A DNA stretch of 64,000 bases from Saccharibacillus sp. O23 (GTDB lineage Bacteria; Bacillota; Bacilli; Paenibacillales; Paenibacillaceae), in assembly GCF_002205895.1 (NCBI RefSeq), contig NZ_NJDE01000005.1, positions 1 to 64,000 on the forward strand, given 5' to 3'. A program made the position numbers and the translations under genes. This document shows, piece by piece, positions 43,828-52,929 of the stretch (the stretch's first letter is position 1; each line of letters starts with the position of its first letter). The notes under the pieces were generated by a model. The model saw nothing but the letters and a program-made list of their open reading frames with translations, did no database searches and was not told the DNA's origin.

Positions 43828-44868
43828 ATGGAGCATATATGCAGCAGCTGTCAGCCCGTAAGACCGATCGAGGATTGGGGCATCGTCTACCTGCGGCCCG
43901 TAGGCAAGATGTTGGCCCGTCTGATCGAAGAACAAAGTTGGCAGGTCGGCCGGGAAGGTTGCGAGACCGACGCGCTCTATCTGAATTATTCGAGCAAGGA
44001 ACAATTTCTGGAGATGGCGGAATGGCTCAACAGCCTGCCGGTCGAATGGACCGAGCCTCTTCAAGTGAAAGTCTGCGGCGAAAACGATTCTCCCGCGCTG
44101 ACGCAATGGCTGCCGTTCTCGCAGCTTGCGGCGCGTTTTCAGAATATGGATATGGTCAGCATCATCACGCAGGAGAAATTTACGAGCTTCTTGCAGCCGA
44201 TCGTCGATCACCGGGAAGAAGTGGTCGCGTACGAATTCCTGCTTCGCGCCGCTCCCGGAGAGAAGCCGTTTAATCCGTTCGAGCTGTTCGAAGTCGCGCG
44301 GCGTACGGGCATGCATTCGTTTCTCGACCGGGCGGCGCGGATCTCGGCGATTCGCCGGAGCGCGGAACTGCTGCCCAAAGGCATGAAGCGGTTTATCAAT
44401 TTCCTGCCGTCGTCCATTTACAATCCCGATTACTGCCTGAAGCATACGTTCGCGGCGATTCAGCGTTACGACCTCGATCCGCACGATTTCGTATTCGAAG
44501 TCGTGGAGACCGAGCGCATCATCGATATGCCGCATCTTCAGCGCATATTCAACGTCTACCGTTCGCGCGGCGTATTGGTGGCGCTCGACGACGTGGGTTC
44601 CGGGTATTCGACGCCGGACGTGCTGGATCAGCTTCGGCCGGACTTCGTGAAGATCGACCGCAGCCTGATCGATTTCTGCGACCGGTCGCCCGAGCAGCAG
44701 CGGCGGATCGAAGAGATCGTGCGGATCTCGGAGAGCTTCGGCGGCAAAGTGCTGGCGGAAGGCATCGAGCGGCGCGAAGAATACGAATTCTGCCGCAGCC
44801 GCGGCATCTCGCTGGCGCAAGGTTATCTGTTCGGCCGTCCGGCCGCGGAACCGCTGGCGATCGTGTAG
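43828..44868 (+). CDS. EAL-domain cyclic-di-GMP phosphodiesterase
   Basis: 346 residues. The first 110 residues form an uncharacterised domain beginning with a CSSC pair. The EAL domain follows: the EAL motif reads YEFLLR (Glu kept), then INFLPSS (Asn), FEVVETERI (Glu), VALDDVGSGYS (Asp-Asp), VKIDRSLI (Lys), LAEGIERREEY (Glu) and AQGYLFGRPA (Gln). All metal- and base-catalysis residues appear present, so it is probably active in lowering c-di-GMP. GAGGAGG has proper spacing to this ATG. A sigma-D-like promoter upstream would link it to motility. Confidence 0.9.
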   Translation: MEHICSSCQPVRPIEDWGIVYLRPVGKMLARLIEEQSWQVGREGCETDALYLNYSSKEQFLEMAEWLNSLPVEWTEPLQVKVCGENDSPALTQWLPFSQLAARFQNMDMVSIITQEKFTSFLQPIVDHREEVVAYEFLLRAAPGEKPFNPFELFEVARRTGMHSFLDRAARISAIRRSAELLPKGMKRFINFLPSSIYNPDYCLKHTFAAIQRYDLDPHDFVFEVVETERIIDMPHLQRIFNVYRSRGVLVALDDVGSGYSTPDVLDQLRPDFVKIDRSLIDFCDRSPEQQRRIEEIVRISESFGGKVLAEGIERREEYEFCRSRGISLAQGYLFGRPAAEPLAIV

Positions 44869-45126
44869 AGCCGAGCGCCCGCAGGCGAACGGCAATAGGT
44901 CCCGATATCGATCGGCGGCAGAGCGGTACGCAAGCCTCTAAGAGCGCTGCTCGTTCGCGTTGCAAAAGCAGTTTCGTCTCCGGACGAGCTGCTTTTTTTG
45001 CGTTCGCTTTTTCGATAAATTTCACATCTATACGCCTGCATGGTAAATTAAGAAGATGCGTTTAGGGCTTTTTCTTGCTTACATATTAAGTCTTGAAGCA
45101 AAAAACAGAAGGAAAGAGGGAGAGAG

Positions 45127-45939
45127 ATGGAAGAAACCTGGCTGTGGCTCAAGTATCTGATTCTGGGCATCGTACAGGGCGCCACCGAACCGATCCCGGT
45201 CTCGTCCAGCGGCCATCTGATCGTCGCCCAGCGCCTGCTCGGCGTGGAACAGACGGGGCTGACATTCGAAATTCTGACCAATACGGCGTCGCTGATCGCG
45301 ATCATGTTCATCTATCGGCATGATATTTGGCGTCTGATCGCGGGGAGCTGGAAGTATATCCGCACGCGGAACTCGGAATACAAATCGGACTTTATGTTCG
45401 TGGTCTACGTGGTGATCGGCACCATTCCGGCGGTCGTCATCGGACTGCTGTTCAAAGACTGGATCGAAGCAACGTTCTCGTCGGTCAAAACGGTCGCCGT
45501 CGCGCTGCTGTTCACCGGCGTCGCGCTGTGGCTGATCCGCAACATGCGCGGCCGCAAGCAGGACGGCGATCTGAAAGCCCGCGACGCTTGGATCGTCGGC
45601 CTGGCTCAAGCGATCGCGCTGATTCCGGGCGTCAGCCGCTCCGGTTCGACGGTCATCGCGTCGATCGCGACCGGCATGAAGCAGGATACCGCGCTGCGCT
45701 TCTCGTTCATGCTGTATATCCCGATCAGCTTGGGCGCAATCGTGCTCGGCCTGCCGGACATCATGGAAGCTTCCGAAGCGCCGGGCATGTTCGGCCCTTA
45801 CGTACTCGCGTTCTTCGCGACGCTGATCGTCACCTACTTCGCGATGCGCTGGTTCATGGGCATCATGGCGAAAGGGAATTTGAAATATTTCTCGTATTAC
45901 TGCTTCGTGGTGGGGATTTTGTTGTTGATTTTCTTGTGA
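45127..45939 (+). CDS. uppP: undecaprenyl-diphosphate phosphatase
   Basis: 270 residues, about eight membrane segments. Catalytic motifs EPIPVSSSGHL (19-29; (E/Q)xxxE-like part with PVSSSGH) and PGVSRSGSTV are complete. It recycles the C55 lipid carrier for cell-wall synthesis and its overproduction gives bacitracin resistance. GAGGGAGAG precedes the ATG. Followed by a terminator and then directly by RHS debris. Confidence 0.95.
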   Translation: MEETWLWLKYLILGIVQGATEPIPVSSSGHLIVAQRLLGVEQTGLTFEILTNTASLIAIMFIYRHDIWRLIAGSWKYIRTRNSEYKSDFMFVVYVVIGTIPAVVIGLLFKDWIEATFSSVKTVAVALLFTGVALWLIRNMRGRKQDGDLKARDAWIVGLAQAIALIPGVSRSGSTVIASIATGMKQDTALRFSFMLYIPISLGAIVLGLPDIMEASEAPGMFGPYVLAFFATLIVTYFAMRWFMGIMAKGNLKYFSYYCFVVGILLLIFL

Positions 45940-45952
45940 ACGTAAATAACGA

Positions 45953-45988
45953 AAAGCGGACTCTTTGGATAAAGGGGTTCGCTTTTTT
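45953..45988 (+). terminator. intrinsic terminator after uppP
   Basis: AAAGCGGACTCTTT, GGAT loop, AAAGGGGTTCGCTTTTTT with G-T pairs. Confidence 0.8.
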
Positions 45989-45993
45989 GTGTT

Positions 45994-47532
45994 AAGACGA
46001 GCTATACGTACAACGCGGACGGCTTCTTGACTTCGGCGACCGACCCTCGCGGCGGCAAGACGGACATGCGCGGCAGCACGACGGCCCTGACGAACGAGCA
46101 GGGCCAAGTGACCGATACGTACACGTACGACACGTACGGCGAACGCCTGAGCCATGAAGGAACAAGCACGCAGCCGTTCCAGTACAATGGACGCGACGGG
46201 GTGCAAACGGACACGAACGGCTTGTACCAGATGCGAGCCCGCTACTACAACCCGGAGATCAAGCGTTTCGTGAACCGGGATGTCCTGAGCGGCAGCATCG
46301 ACGGCGGTTTGACGATGAACCGCTATGCGTATGTCAACGGCAATCCAGTGTCGTATATCGATCCGTTCGGTTTGAGCGCGGACGGCGCGACCTGGTGGCA
46401 GACCGGCTTGAGCTTCGCCGCGGATGCGACGCCTTTTGTCGGCACGATCAAAGGGATTCAAGAAGTGTTCGGCGGCGTGGATCTGATTACGGGCCAGCGT
46501 TTGTCGATCACCGACCGGGTCGCGACAGGAGTCGGAACCGTCGCGAGCGTGATTCCGTTCGGTAAGGTGCTGGGTAAGCAGTTGGCGAAGTAAGGGATTG
46601 AAGGCGGGGCTTGGTTGGCGAGGAAGCTGGGTAAAGAAAGCGATTCGCTCGCTTCCCGATTGGCGAAAGGCTGCAATTGCTTTACTGCTGGAACCCAAGT
46701 AAAGACAGACCAAGGCGACAAGAATATCGAAGATATTCAAGTCGGCGACAAGGTCCTTTCCCAAGACGACGTGACTGGAGAAGAAGGCTACAAGACGGTC
46801 ACCGCAACGTTCAACCACATGGCCGACGAGATCTATACGATTCATGTCGGCGATCAGGAGATCGAATCGACATATAACCATCCGTTCTGGGTAGAAGGAA
46901 AAGGATGGACGTATGTCAAAGACCTTAAGGTCGGCGATTGGCTGGAGCAAGCGGACGGAACGAAGCGGAAGATCGAACAAATCGAACACGAGCAGCGTCA
47001 GGCCCGCGTATATAACATGACGGTGGACGAGTTCCATACGTATTTCGTAAGTGACCTGGGGATCTGGGTGCATAATACGAGTAATGAGGCTTGCGGTATA
47101 GGTAGTTTGCTTGAACAAATAGGTAAGGGCGAAGTGAGATTTTCGGACATAGGGGTTAATGAACAACTAGCTATAGCAAAACATTATTCTCAACGTGCAC
47201 CAATTGGGATTCCGGAAAATGTAAATGTGAAAGCCAAATCAATGGATAATGGCTACGAACAAATAACTTACACGTGAAATGATGGGACTTACAAGTATGA
47301 AGTCAGATGGCATACCAGAACTTCAGGTGCTCCGGCGGATCAAGGGAACACTTGGGTTATTCGAAGAACTATTCCAGGAAGTGGAGCAAACAGAACTCAA
47401 TCATTCTTCAAAATTGGAACAAATGAATGGGTAGAAGGTTATAAATGGTATAACGCAATTGCTGCAAGGAAAGCAGGAAATGCTACTACAGAACAAATTA
47501 GAACTTTAGATGAAGGGCACTGGAAGGAGTAA
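45994..47532 (+). pseudogene. decayed C-terminal end of an RHS-repeat / HINT polymorphic toxin
   Basis: One frame (45994 to a stop at 47532) carrying two internal stops, TAA at 46591 and TGA at 47275. It begins abruptly in RHS repeats (SYTYNADGFLTSATDP, YTYDTYGERLSHEG), runs through the RHS core (YQMRARYYNPEIKRFVNRD, NRYAYVNGNPVSYIDPFG), a pretoxin region, a HINT self-cleaving domain (CFTAGTQVKTDQGDKNIE ... YNMTVDEFHTYFV, VHN) and a C-terminal toxin domain (GTYKYEVRWHTRT ... FFKIGTNEWVEGYKWY) that I cannot name. The 5' part is missing, starting 5 bases after the uppP terminator. The tail becomes AT-rich after about 47080, showing that the toxin tip was exchanged. HINT-only translation (start 46615) might still occur. 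Confidence 0.85.
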
Positions 47533-47535
47533 TCG

Positions 47536-47940
47536 ATGGATAAGAAAGAAACCAATAGTATTTATTATTTAGGCTTTGAGGGCTATCCTGAGATTGATTT
47601 AATCTCTAAGAACAACATGGATATAAAAACACTTAAGTTGTGGGTGGGCTATTTTGAAACTATACTTGACTTAATGTCTCAGTACGAAGATATTGAGGGT
47701 GGTATTTTGTATGAATATTATCTTCATAATGGCTGGTATGAGGAAAGTCCTTGGGAATTAAAAAATCTCGAAAGCGCCATACAGTTATTTAAAGATTTTA
47801 ATTTGGAACAAATAGATGAAAAAATGCTCCAAGAATCATCTAGTATTGTACCTATATTGCCTAAGGTTGCTTGTGAAATTGCAGATTTTTTAGAACAAGC
47901 TCTTAGTAGCAAGAGTGAAGTGTATATATGCTACGATTAA
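47536..47940 (+). CDS. cognate immunity protein of the RHS toxin
   Basis: 134 residues, acidic, AT-rich, starting three bases after the toxin stop. That position is where the cognate antitoxin of a polymorphic toxin lies. Sequence (LWVGYFETILDLMSQYEDIEGG, helical) is not assigned to a named immunity family. With the toxin broken, it is an orphan now. Confidence 0.75.
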   Translation: MDKKETNSIYYLGFEGYPEIDLISKNNMDIKTLKLWVGYFETILDLMSQYEDIEGGILYEYYLHNGWYEESPWELKNLESAIQLFKDFNLEQIDEKMLQESSSIVPILPKVACEIADFLEQALSSKSEVYICYD

Positions 47941-48382
47941 TTGATCAGCGAGCAAACGAGGTTATTTCTAAAGGAGAGCATTCAAGGCATTAAACCCTTT
48001 CCCAAAAGATTTAAGCGTTCAACAAGTGTTTTCCTTATTATTAATATAGATCAAGCTTTAATGTCTGAGTAAGCTATTTGACCTTGATTGGCTTTATGCC
48101 TTTTGAGATTTTTTTGAGATAAGTACCAATGAAAACTAAGCAGATCGTCAACATACATGCCGTACTGTCTCAGTTGATGATGAAAACCGATGCAGCCCAT
48201 AAACGTAAGCTTGGTATGTTTACGGCTTGGGCATAGTCGAACGCGAAGTTGCGGACAGGAAACATGGACAGAAACAATGATCTTACTCAGAGAGGCTATT
48301 GCCAGCTAGAGAGTTGCAGTTTTTATGATTAAAGGCTTAAAGATGAAACTTACATTCAAAATAGATAAAAGAAGGACTAACC
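47941..48382. other. AT-rich gap between immunity genes
   Basis: 442 bases without a supported gene; stops in all frames. GCCTTTTGAGATTTTTTTGA (48098-48117) resembles GCCTTTCGAGATTTTTTTAT at 49826-49845, a hint of duplicated debris from earlier toxin/immunity modules. Confidence 0.4.
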
Positions 48383-48652
48383 ATGAAGAGAATAATGGAA
48401 GTTGGAGATGTATTCGAGTCTAAAGAAAATGAAATCATTATAGTCGGGATCGAGCCTGTACTTGACTATTTAAACGAAATTAAAAATAAGGTTCTGCTTC
48501 ACACCTCCGATGATAAACAGCTTGAACTAGAAGTGAAATCAGTTCGAATTTCTAATTCACCAACTGACAAAAAAATGTTAGGTATATGTCTTGGAGAATC
48601 TATCGTTCCTAAGCATATTTTATTAGGAGCGACTGTATACGTTCTTCCTTAG
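48383..48652 (+). CDS. small immunity-like protein
   Basis: 89 residues, mostly beta by eye (DVFESKENEIIIVGIEPVLDY, KQLELEVKSVRISNS, KHILLGATVYVLP), AT-rich codons unlike the chromosome core. GAAGGA precedes the ATG. Not recognised; placed as immunity-like from the array context. Confidence 0.6.
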   Translation: MKRIMEVGDVFESKENEIIIVGIEPVLDYLNEIKNKVLLHTSDDKQLELEVKSVRISNSPTDKKMLGICLGESIVPKHILLGATVYVLP

Positions 48653-48727
48653 CAGCAGTAAATAAAGAATCGCGTAGCGACAATAACCATTTATTCTGAG
48701 CGCAGGAAGAGGAAGGAGCTCAAGCTA

Positions 48728-49090
48728 TTGATTGACTCCAAGCGTGAAGCCGAACTTATCGAGTTATATTATTCCAACTTAAACGATGCTTATTTTTTGG
48801 ACGCTTTAAAAAGTTACTCTGAAGGAAAAGGATTCGGTATAGGAGATATTTGGTGTGTGTTTGCCGAAGAATTTGAACCTGGGGAAGAGGACTATTTTGG
48901 GGAGAAGAAAGTTGCTTATTGTTTTGACTATCCGGCTGTCGCAAAAGATGAAGTTCTGATCGTGGACGACTCTGTATTTTATCGCTATTTACAAGAAGCC
49001 AGCATTGAGTTTTTGAAGCGTAACCCTGCTATGGAAATCGTAGTCGAAGAGTGGATAGAAAAGATAAGGAACTGGATTGATTTGAATTAA
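48728..49090 (+). CDS. CdiI-like ribonuclease-toxin immunity protein
   Basis: 120 residues, acidic. The pattern GFGIGDIWCVFAEEFEPGEEDYFGEKKVAYCFDYP and DEVLIVDDSVFYRYL resembles a CdiI immunity family that blocks RNase toxins of contact-dependent inhibition; recalled, not checked. It starts at TTG with AAGGAG nine bases upstream. No matching toxin is nearby, so an orphan. Confidence 0.65.
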   Translation: MIDSKREAELIELYYSNLNDAYFLDALKSYSEGKGFGIGDIWCVFAEEFEPGEEDYFGEKKVAYCFDYPAVAKDEVLIVDDSVFYRYLQEASIEFLKRNPAMEIVVEEWIEKIRNWIDLN

Positions 49091-49138
49091 CATGTTTTGG
49101 AGTAGTTAAAGGGTAGGGGAGTAGGAGACTGAGCAATT

Positions 49139-49519
49139 ATGGGCAAGTATGTATCAATTAGAGGTTGGTTAGAGTGCGAAGAGCATGACATCGAGAAAAT
49201 TAAAGATATTAACAGGAAGTTTGTTCAGAGAGAGTTTACGACTAAATTAGATCATGAAAAGCGCGAGTTATATCAAAAGGGATGGGTTTTCCCCGAAAAT
49301 CAAGTGAATTGGACATCGTATATTTTTTATGGAGCAGATCTAAGAGAGTATGATTTGGACTTTATAAAGGATCAAATTCGCGAGATAGCAGAAATCGAAG
49401 GCATAACAGGGCACTTCTTAATTGATGACCATGACAGTGAGAAAAGATTATGTTGGCAAGTATTTAATAGACGATTAGTAGAATCCGAGCAACTAAATAT
49501 TTGGTTCCATTTGGAGTAG
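49139..49519 (+). CDS. immunity-like protein
   Basis: 126 residues, AT-rich, starts YVSIRGWLECEEHDIEKIKDI and ends CWQVFNRRLVESEQLNIWFHLE. Looks like a compact alpha/beta protein; no family recognised. Array position suggests an orphan immunity gene. GTAGGAGA lies before the ATG. Confidence 0.65.
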   Translation: MGKYVSIRGWLECEEHDIEKIKDINRKFVQREFTTKLDHEKRELYQKGWVFPENQVNWTSYIFYGADLREYDLDFIKDQIREIAEIEGITGHFLIDDHDSEKRLCWQVFNRRLVESEQLNIWFHLE

Positions 49520-49563
49520 GAGGATTCGGGTCGGTAGCGTTCTTAGCAGAATCCGAATTTAAA

Positions 49564-49791
49564 ATGGGATTGATGAATTTGGATACCTATCGCTTAGGAG
49601 ATGAACTAAAATGGGCGGTAGGGCATGCCCGTTCTCCGCATCAACGAAGACCGCAGGGCGGCAGCTTGATGGGTGAAGGGTATGTGTGCTGTCCGAATTG
49701 TGAAAAGGACTTCTGGATCATCATCAAAATCGAACATGACGTCATTTCTGGTATAAAGGTCCGCGATGAAGCAAAAGGTTACATAGACTAA
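49564..49791 (+). CDS. small CxxC protein of the immunity array
   Basis: 75 residues: YRLGDELKWAVGHARSPHQRRPQGG, then EGYVCCPNCEKDFWIIIKIEHDVISGIKV. A single CPNC knuckle suggests half a zinc ribbon, which would need a partner. The start is uncertain (49564 or 49573); both lack a strong ribosome site, and the frame is open upstream to the previous gene. Confidence 0.5.
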   Translation: MGLMNLDTYRLGDELKWAVGHARSPHQRRPQGGSLMGEGYVCCPNCEKDFWIIIKIEHDVISGIKVRDEAKGYID

Positions 49792-49875
49792 ATTATGCGG
49801 TAGATTCGTCTTGATCGGCAGTAGGCCTTTCGAGATTTTTTTATATTCTAGAGATTTAAAGAGAGGTGAGTTAGG

Positions 49876-50205
49876 TTGGCATACAGCGCAATACGTTATC
49901 AAAAGAATACCTGTTACATTCAAGACTCGTTGTTGGGAGAAGTATTGAAATCTATTTTCATCGAAGTTGATAATAAAGTATCGAGCAGCTCGGACAAATA
50001 TGGTTGGTTGATGCAGGCCCTAAATAGATGGTGGGGCGATTTTGAAGATTTTCCTCCCGGCTTAAAAGACATCGAACTTGATGAATGGCTAGTTGATGCA
50101 GAAAAAAGATCAGTTTTTGAAGAGATACTCATTCTTTCGCTTGAGAAGGCGGATGAAAAGATTTTTGCAGAGATTTTAAAGTTCAAAACTGTTTTAACGG
50201 CGTGA
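49876..50205 (+). CDS. immunity-like protein, TTG start
   Basis: 109 residues, acidic and helical (LLGEVLKSIFIEVDNKVSSS, WLMQALNRWWGDFEDFPPGL, KRSVFEEILILSLEKADEKIF). Starts with TTG after GAGAGGTGAG. No family recognised; position and composition match the array. Confidence 0.6.
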   Translation: MAYSAIRYQKNTCYIQDSLLGEVLKSIFIEVDNKVSSSSDKYGWLMQALNRWWGDFEDFPPGLKDIELDEWLVDAEKRSVFEEILILSLEKADEKIFAEILKFKTVLTA

Positions 50206-50297
50206 CATAAATTCAAAGTGTTTGGAGATATGAAGATTACCGACTAAATGCACGGATTGGATTTCTAATAAACCTAATAGATAAGGAGTTGTTTATC

Positions 50298-50666
50298 ATG
50301 AGTAAAAGCTCGGAAGAATTCTTGAAAAATATGCTAGAGTTCTTTCCGTCGCTGCACGAAGCCTATAAAAAATCAATCTTGGATTACGGTAAGGTATTAG
50401 AAACTGTAGTGCTTGAAGACCTTTTTATTCCTCAAATAATCGAGTTGTTAAACGAAGAGGCAGATATCAATCTATTGAAACGTATTTTTGAGTATGTGGA
50501 AGAAGTGTTGAATAATGACGATAGTCATTTAAGAAATCTCTTGTCGATTACTCTTCTAGAAAGATTGGGCAATCACAAAGCTGTTCTAGAGACGGCCCAA
50601 AAATATATGGGAATCCAAACGGCCCGACTTCAAATTGAAGCTGATCGAGCTTTAGGGAGAATATAA
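50298..50666 (+). CDS. DUF7674-like immunity-type protein
   Basis: 122 residues, all-helical and acidic: EFLKNMLEFFPSLHEAYKKSILDYG, PQIIELLNEEADINLLKRIFEYVEEVLNN, ERLGNHKAVLETAQKYMG. This resembles a family that I recall as DUF7674, common in Bacillales toxin-immunity arrays. The ATG at 50298 has AAGGAG at good spacing. Confidence 0.65.
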   Translation: MSKSSEEFLKNMLEFFPSLHEAYKKSILDYGKVLETVVLEDLFIPQIIELLNEEADINLLKRIFEYVEEVLNNDDSHLRNLLSITLLERLGNHKAVLETAQKYMGIQTARLQIEADRALGRI

Positions 50667-50707
50667 GCAACAACACTATATTTCAATAGAAAAAGGGGAG
50701 GAATTCC

Positions 50708-50944
50708 ATGAATCATAAGAAAAATGAAGTCAGTAAGCAAGAAGTACAAAAAATCGCATTTGAGTATATCTCGCAGAATCCAGCTTCTGATTTTATACTA
50801 AGTCTTATAAGCATCGCTAAGAGCGACAGACGTTCTCCTTGTTGGTCCGTTGTATTTGAAATACGGAATCGACATGGAGTTGTTGTAGACGGACCTTTAG
50901 TGTTAGGGATAGATGAACACGGTGAGATCGTTAGGGTCGGCTAG
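50708..50944 (+). CDS. small protein of the immunity array
   Basis: 78 residues, with a helical start, then WSVVFEIRNRHGVVVDGPLVLGIDEHGEIVRVG, a beta hairpin reminiscent of PepSY-type small domains. GGGGAGG precedes the ATG. Function unknown. Confidence 0.6.
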   Translation: MNHKKNEVSKQEVQKIAFEYISQNPASDFILSLISIAKSDRRSPCWSVVFEIRNRHGVVVDGPLVLGIDEHGEIVRVG

Positions 50945-50992
50945 AATTGCGGCAAATATCAGTCCGTAAATTTATAGATAAGGAGATGCAGC

Positions 50993-51112
50993 ATGTATAT
51001 TTTCATTTACATCCGTAATGGCCTAGCAACGCCAAAAGATGAAATCGAAGATGCGCTGGATGACATGCTGCGGGATCGGAGGAATAAGGAACCCAGATGC
51101 GAGGAAACTTAA
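50993..51112 (+). CDS. 39-residue ORF, probable remnant of an immunity gene
   Basis: AAGGAG, 7 bases, ATG; protein starts MYIFIYIRNGLATPKDEIED and ends RRNKEPRCEET. Its last 16 bases overlap the next gene's start. It could be a real coupled mini-protein or the surviving N-terminus of a longer immunity protein. Confidence 0.45.
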   Translation: MYIFIYIRNGLATPKDEIEDALDDMLRDRRNKEPRCEET

Positions 51113-51570
51113 ATCAGCTCATTGACCAAGTCAGAACAGCATTGCTAAAATCGCCGGAGCGTATCATAATCGGAAAAATAGAGGATGCCGCCGTATTGGA
51201 CGAACACGCGACAATAAATGTAGGCGATTACCGAGAAATGCTGGATTTATTCGACGGAGCACGCTGCGGTGCGATCGACCTGTGGTCTTACGCCGATCTT
51301 CCGCAGCATCAGTTTCGCGTTTCCGACGTGGAGGGAGGGCCGAATGCTTGGATCGAGATCGGGCAAGTGCTCTACGAGCCGCTGCTGCTTAATCGCGAGA
51401 ACGGTTCGATCTATCTGCTGAATACCGATCGAGATGACTTATGTCTTTTGGCGAGCAACTTGCAATCCTTTTTGAAAAATGACATCTTCGGCTCGGGTTA
51501 TGCGAAACTTGTTCCTGATCACGAGCATGACGGTTGGTATCTTTTTTTGCATGAAATGGGACTTGTATAG
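51097..51570 (+). CDS. SUKH-like immunity protein (tentative)
   Basis: 157 residues. The segment WIEIGQVLYEPLLLNRENGSIYLLNTDRDDLCLLASNLQSFL follows the SUKH/SMI1 pattern (IG, then a strand pair reporting a cofactor-like loop, then a helix ending in FL), a superfamily used widely as immunity proteins. Composition returns towards the chromosome average here. Overlaps the 39-residue ORF; translation is probably coupled. Confidence 0.55.
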   Translation: MRGNLNQLIDQVRTALLKSPERIIIGKIEDAAVLDEHATINVGDYREMLDLFDGARCGAIDLWSYADLPQHQFRVSDVEGGPNAWIEIGQVLYEPLLLNRENGSIYLLNTDRDDLCLLASNLQSFLKNDIFGSGYAKLVPDHEHDGWYLFLHEMGLV

Positions 51571-51606
51571 TTTGATTCTCACGGAAGCAAGGAGGATAAA
51601 TTTTCA

Positions 51607-52398
51607 ATGACGAATCCCGAAAGAAACAACCGCCCCGCTGCTGCTCATGTTCCGCAGGAAGCTCGTTATCCAAGATGCTACGCCGTGAAAATAGAGCGGG
51701 CTCCGGAAAAGTCGGTGGCCCAACACGTGATGGCTCTCAAAAGATTGCATCCTCCTTTAACGAAACTCACAAATGCCGAGCTGCTGGATCGATTCGAAAA
51801 TTCGGATGAATGGATATTCGAAGGTCTATTGAAGAACGAAGCCGAAGCCTTAGTCCGAAGAGTCGAAGAAAAAGGGTTCAGGGCTTCGCTATCGAATTTT
51901 GACGACAGCCGGCTTCCGTATGCTTTGCGCGGAATCTATCGGATGCTGGGAAAGGCCTATCCGTTCGGCATCCCGGAATCCGAATATGCTGCCGTAATCC
52001 TCGTGTTATATAAGCAGTTGTCGGATCGCAATCTCGCCGAAATCTTATCCCTGCATACCGGCACAGAAGCGGCTTCGGTGTTAAACGATATTTACAAGTC
52101 CGCAACGATATCCCGGCCGAGCGATGAATTATTTTATTCGGTTAGAGAAAAGCTGGAAGCTCAAGGGCTCGACAGGCTAACGGAAGAGGCGGATCTTAGC
52201 GAGTTCGAAGAGATGTGGACGACCGATAAACACCAATATGCGTTATATGAAATAGAATCGAATCGCTATGCGATCATGAGGATGGAGACTCCGGCCATGG
52301 TACTGATCGAAGAAGAGCATATTGCAGAGCAGGTCATTCAACGGATGCTCGACCATGGCTGCACGATTTTGGATAAAAATTGGATGGAGTGGGATTAA
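51607..52398 (+). CDS. hypothetical protein at the end of the immunity array
   Basis: 263 residues, soluble, two parts: a helical half (HVMALKRLHPPLTKLTNAELLDRF, NEAEALVRRVEEKGFRASL, resembling a ribosomal L7/L12-like helix-strand motif), then an acidic alpha/beta half (ALYEIESNRYAIMRMETPAMVLIEEEH). Not recognised. AAGGAGG lies upstream of the ATG. Confidence 0.6.
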   Translation: MTNPERNNRPAAAHVPQEARYPRCYAVKIERAPEKSVAQHVMALKRLHPPLTKLTNAELLDRFENSDEWIFEGLLKNEAEALVRRVEEKGFRASLSNFDDSRLPYALRGIYRMLGKAYPFGIPESEYAAVILVLYKQLSDRNLAEILSLHTGTEAASVLNDIYKSATISRPSDELFYSVREKLEAQGLDRLTEEADLSEFEEMWTTDKHQYALYEIESNRYAIMRMETPAMVLIEEEHIAEQVIQRMLDHGCTILDKNWMEWD

Positions 52399-52434
52399 GG
52401 TTTTATCGCTTTTCTCAAACAAGGACGGTGAAAA

Positions 52435-52929
52435 ATGGACAGCGGATTTATCATAAAGATGATCGCGATCAACACGGTATTTTGGCTGGTCTGCTGTCTG
52501 GGGACGGCGCATGCGGTTCGATTCCTGCCGAAGGCTTGGTATGCCCGAAGCGACGGGTTCTTCGCGCAGCGTCCTTTCGAGAAAAAATTATACAAAAAAA
52601 TCCGCATCGAGCGCTGGAAAGACAAGCTTCCGGAAGGCGGAGGATTATGGAACTTTCAGAAGAAAAATCTCCATGAGAAACTCACGCCGGAGTATGCGGA
52701 CCGATTCATTTTGGAGACGAAATACGGGGAAGTGGGACACTGGTGCATGGCGGTTCTGGGCTTTGCGTGCGTACTCGTCAATCCGAGCGAGTATGCGGGG
52801 ATGGCGCTCGCCTGCGCACTCGTCAATGTGATCGTACAGATCCCGTTCTGCTTGATTCAGAGGTACAACCGGCCGAGGCTGATTCGTCTGAGATCGCGTT
52901 TGGCTTATAAAAACGAGCAAAAAGCGTAA
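52435..52929 (+). CDS. CrtO-like glycosyl-diaponeurosporenoate acyltransferase family protein
   Basis: 164 residues with an N-terminal membrane segment, a middle RPFEKKLYKKIRIERWKDKLPEGG motif, and two closely spaced C-terminal membrane segments. This matches the small acyltransferase family of staphyloxanthin-type carotenoid synthesis. No other carotenoid gene is in the window, so the actual acceptor lipid is open. Ends at a terminator. Confidence 0.75.
   Translation: MDSGFIIKMIAINTVFWLVCCLGTAHAVRFLPKAWYARSDGFFAQRPFEKKLYKKIRIERWKDKLPEGGGLWNFQKKNLHEKLTPEYADRFILETKYGEVGHWCMAVLGFACVLVNPSEYAGMALACALVNVIVQIPFCLIQRYNRPRLIRLRSRLAYKNEQKA

Noticed and set aside
45079..47166. 695-codon open frame on the minus strand across uppP and the RHS fragment
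   Set aside because: The opposite strand carries UppP and RHS/HINT motifs; the translation shows no domain and no ribosome site.
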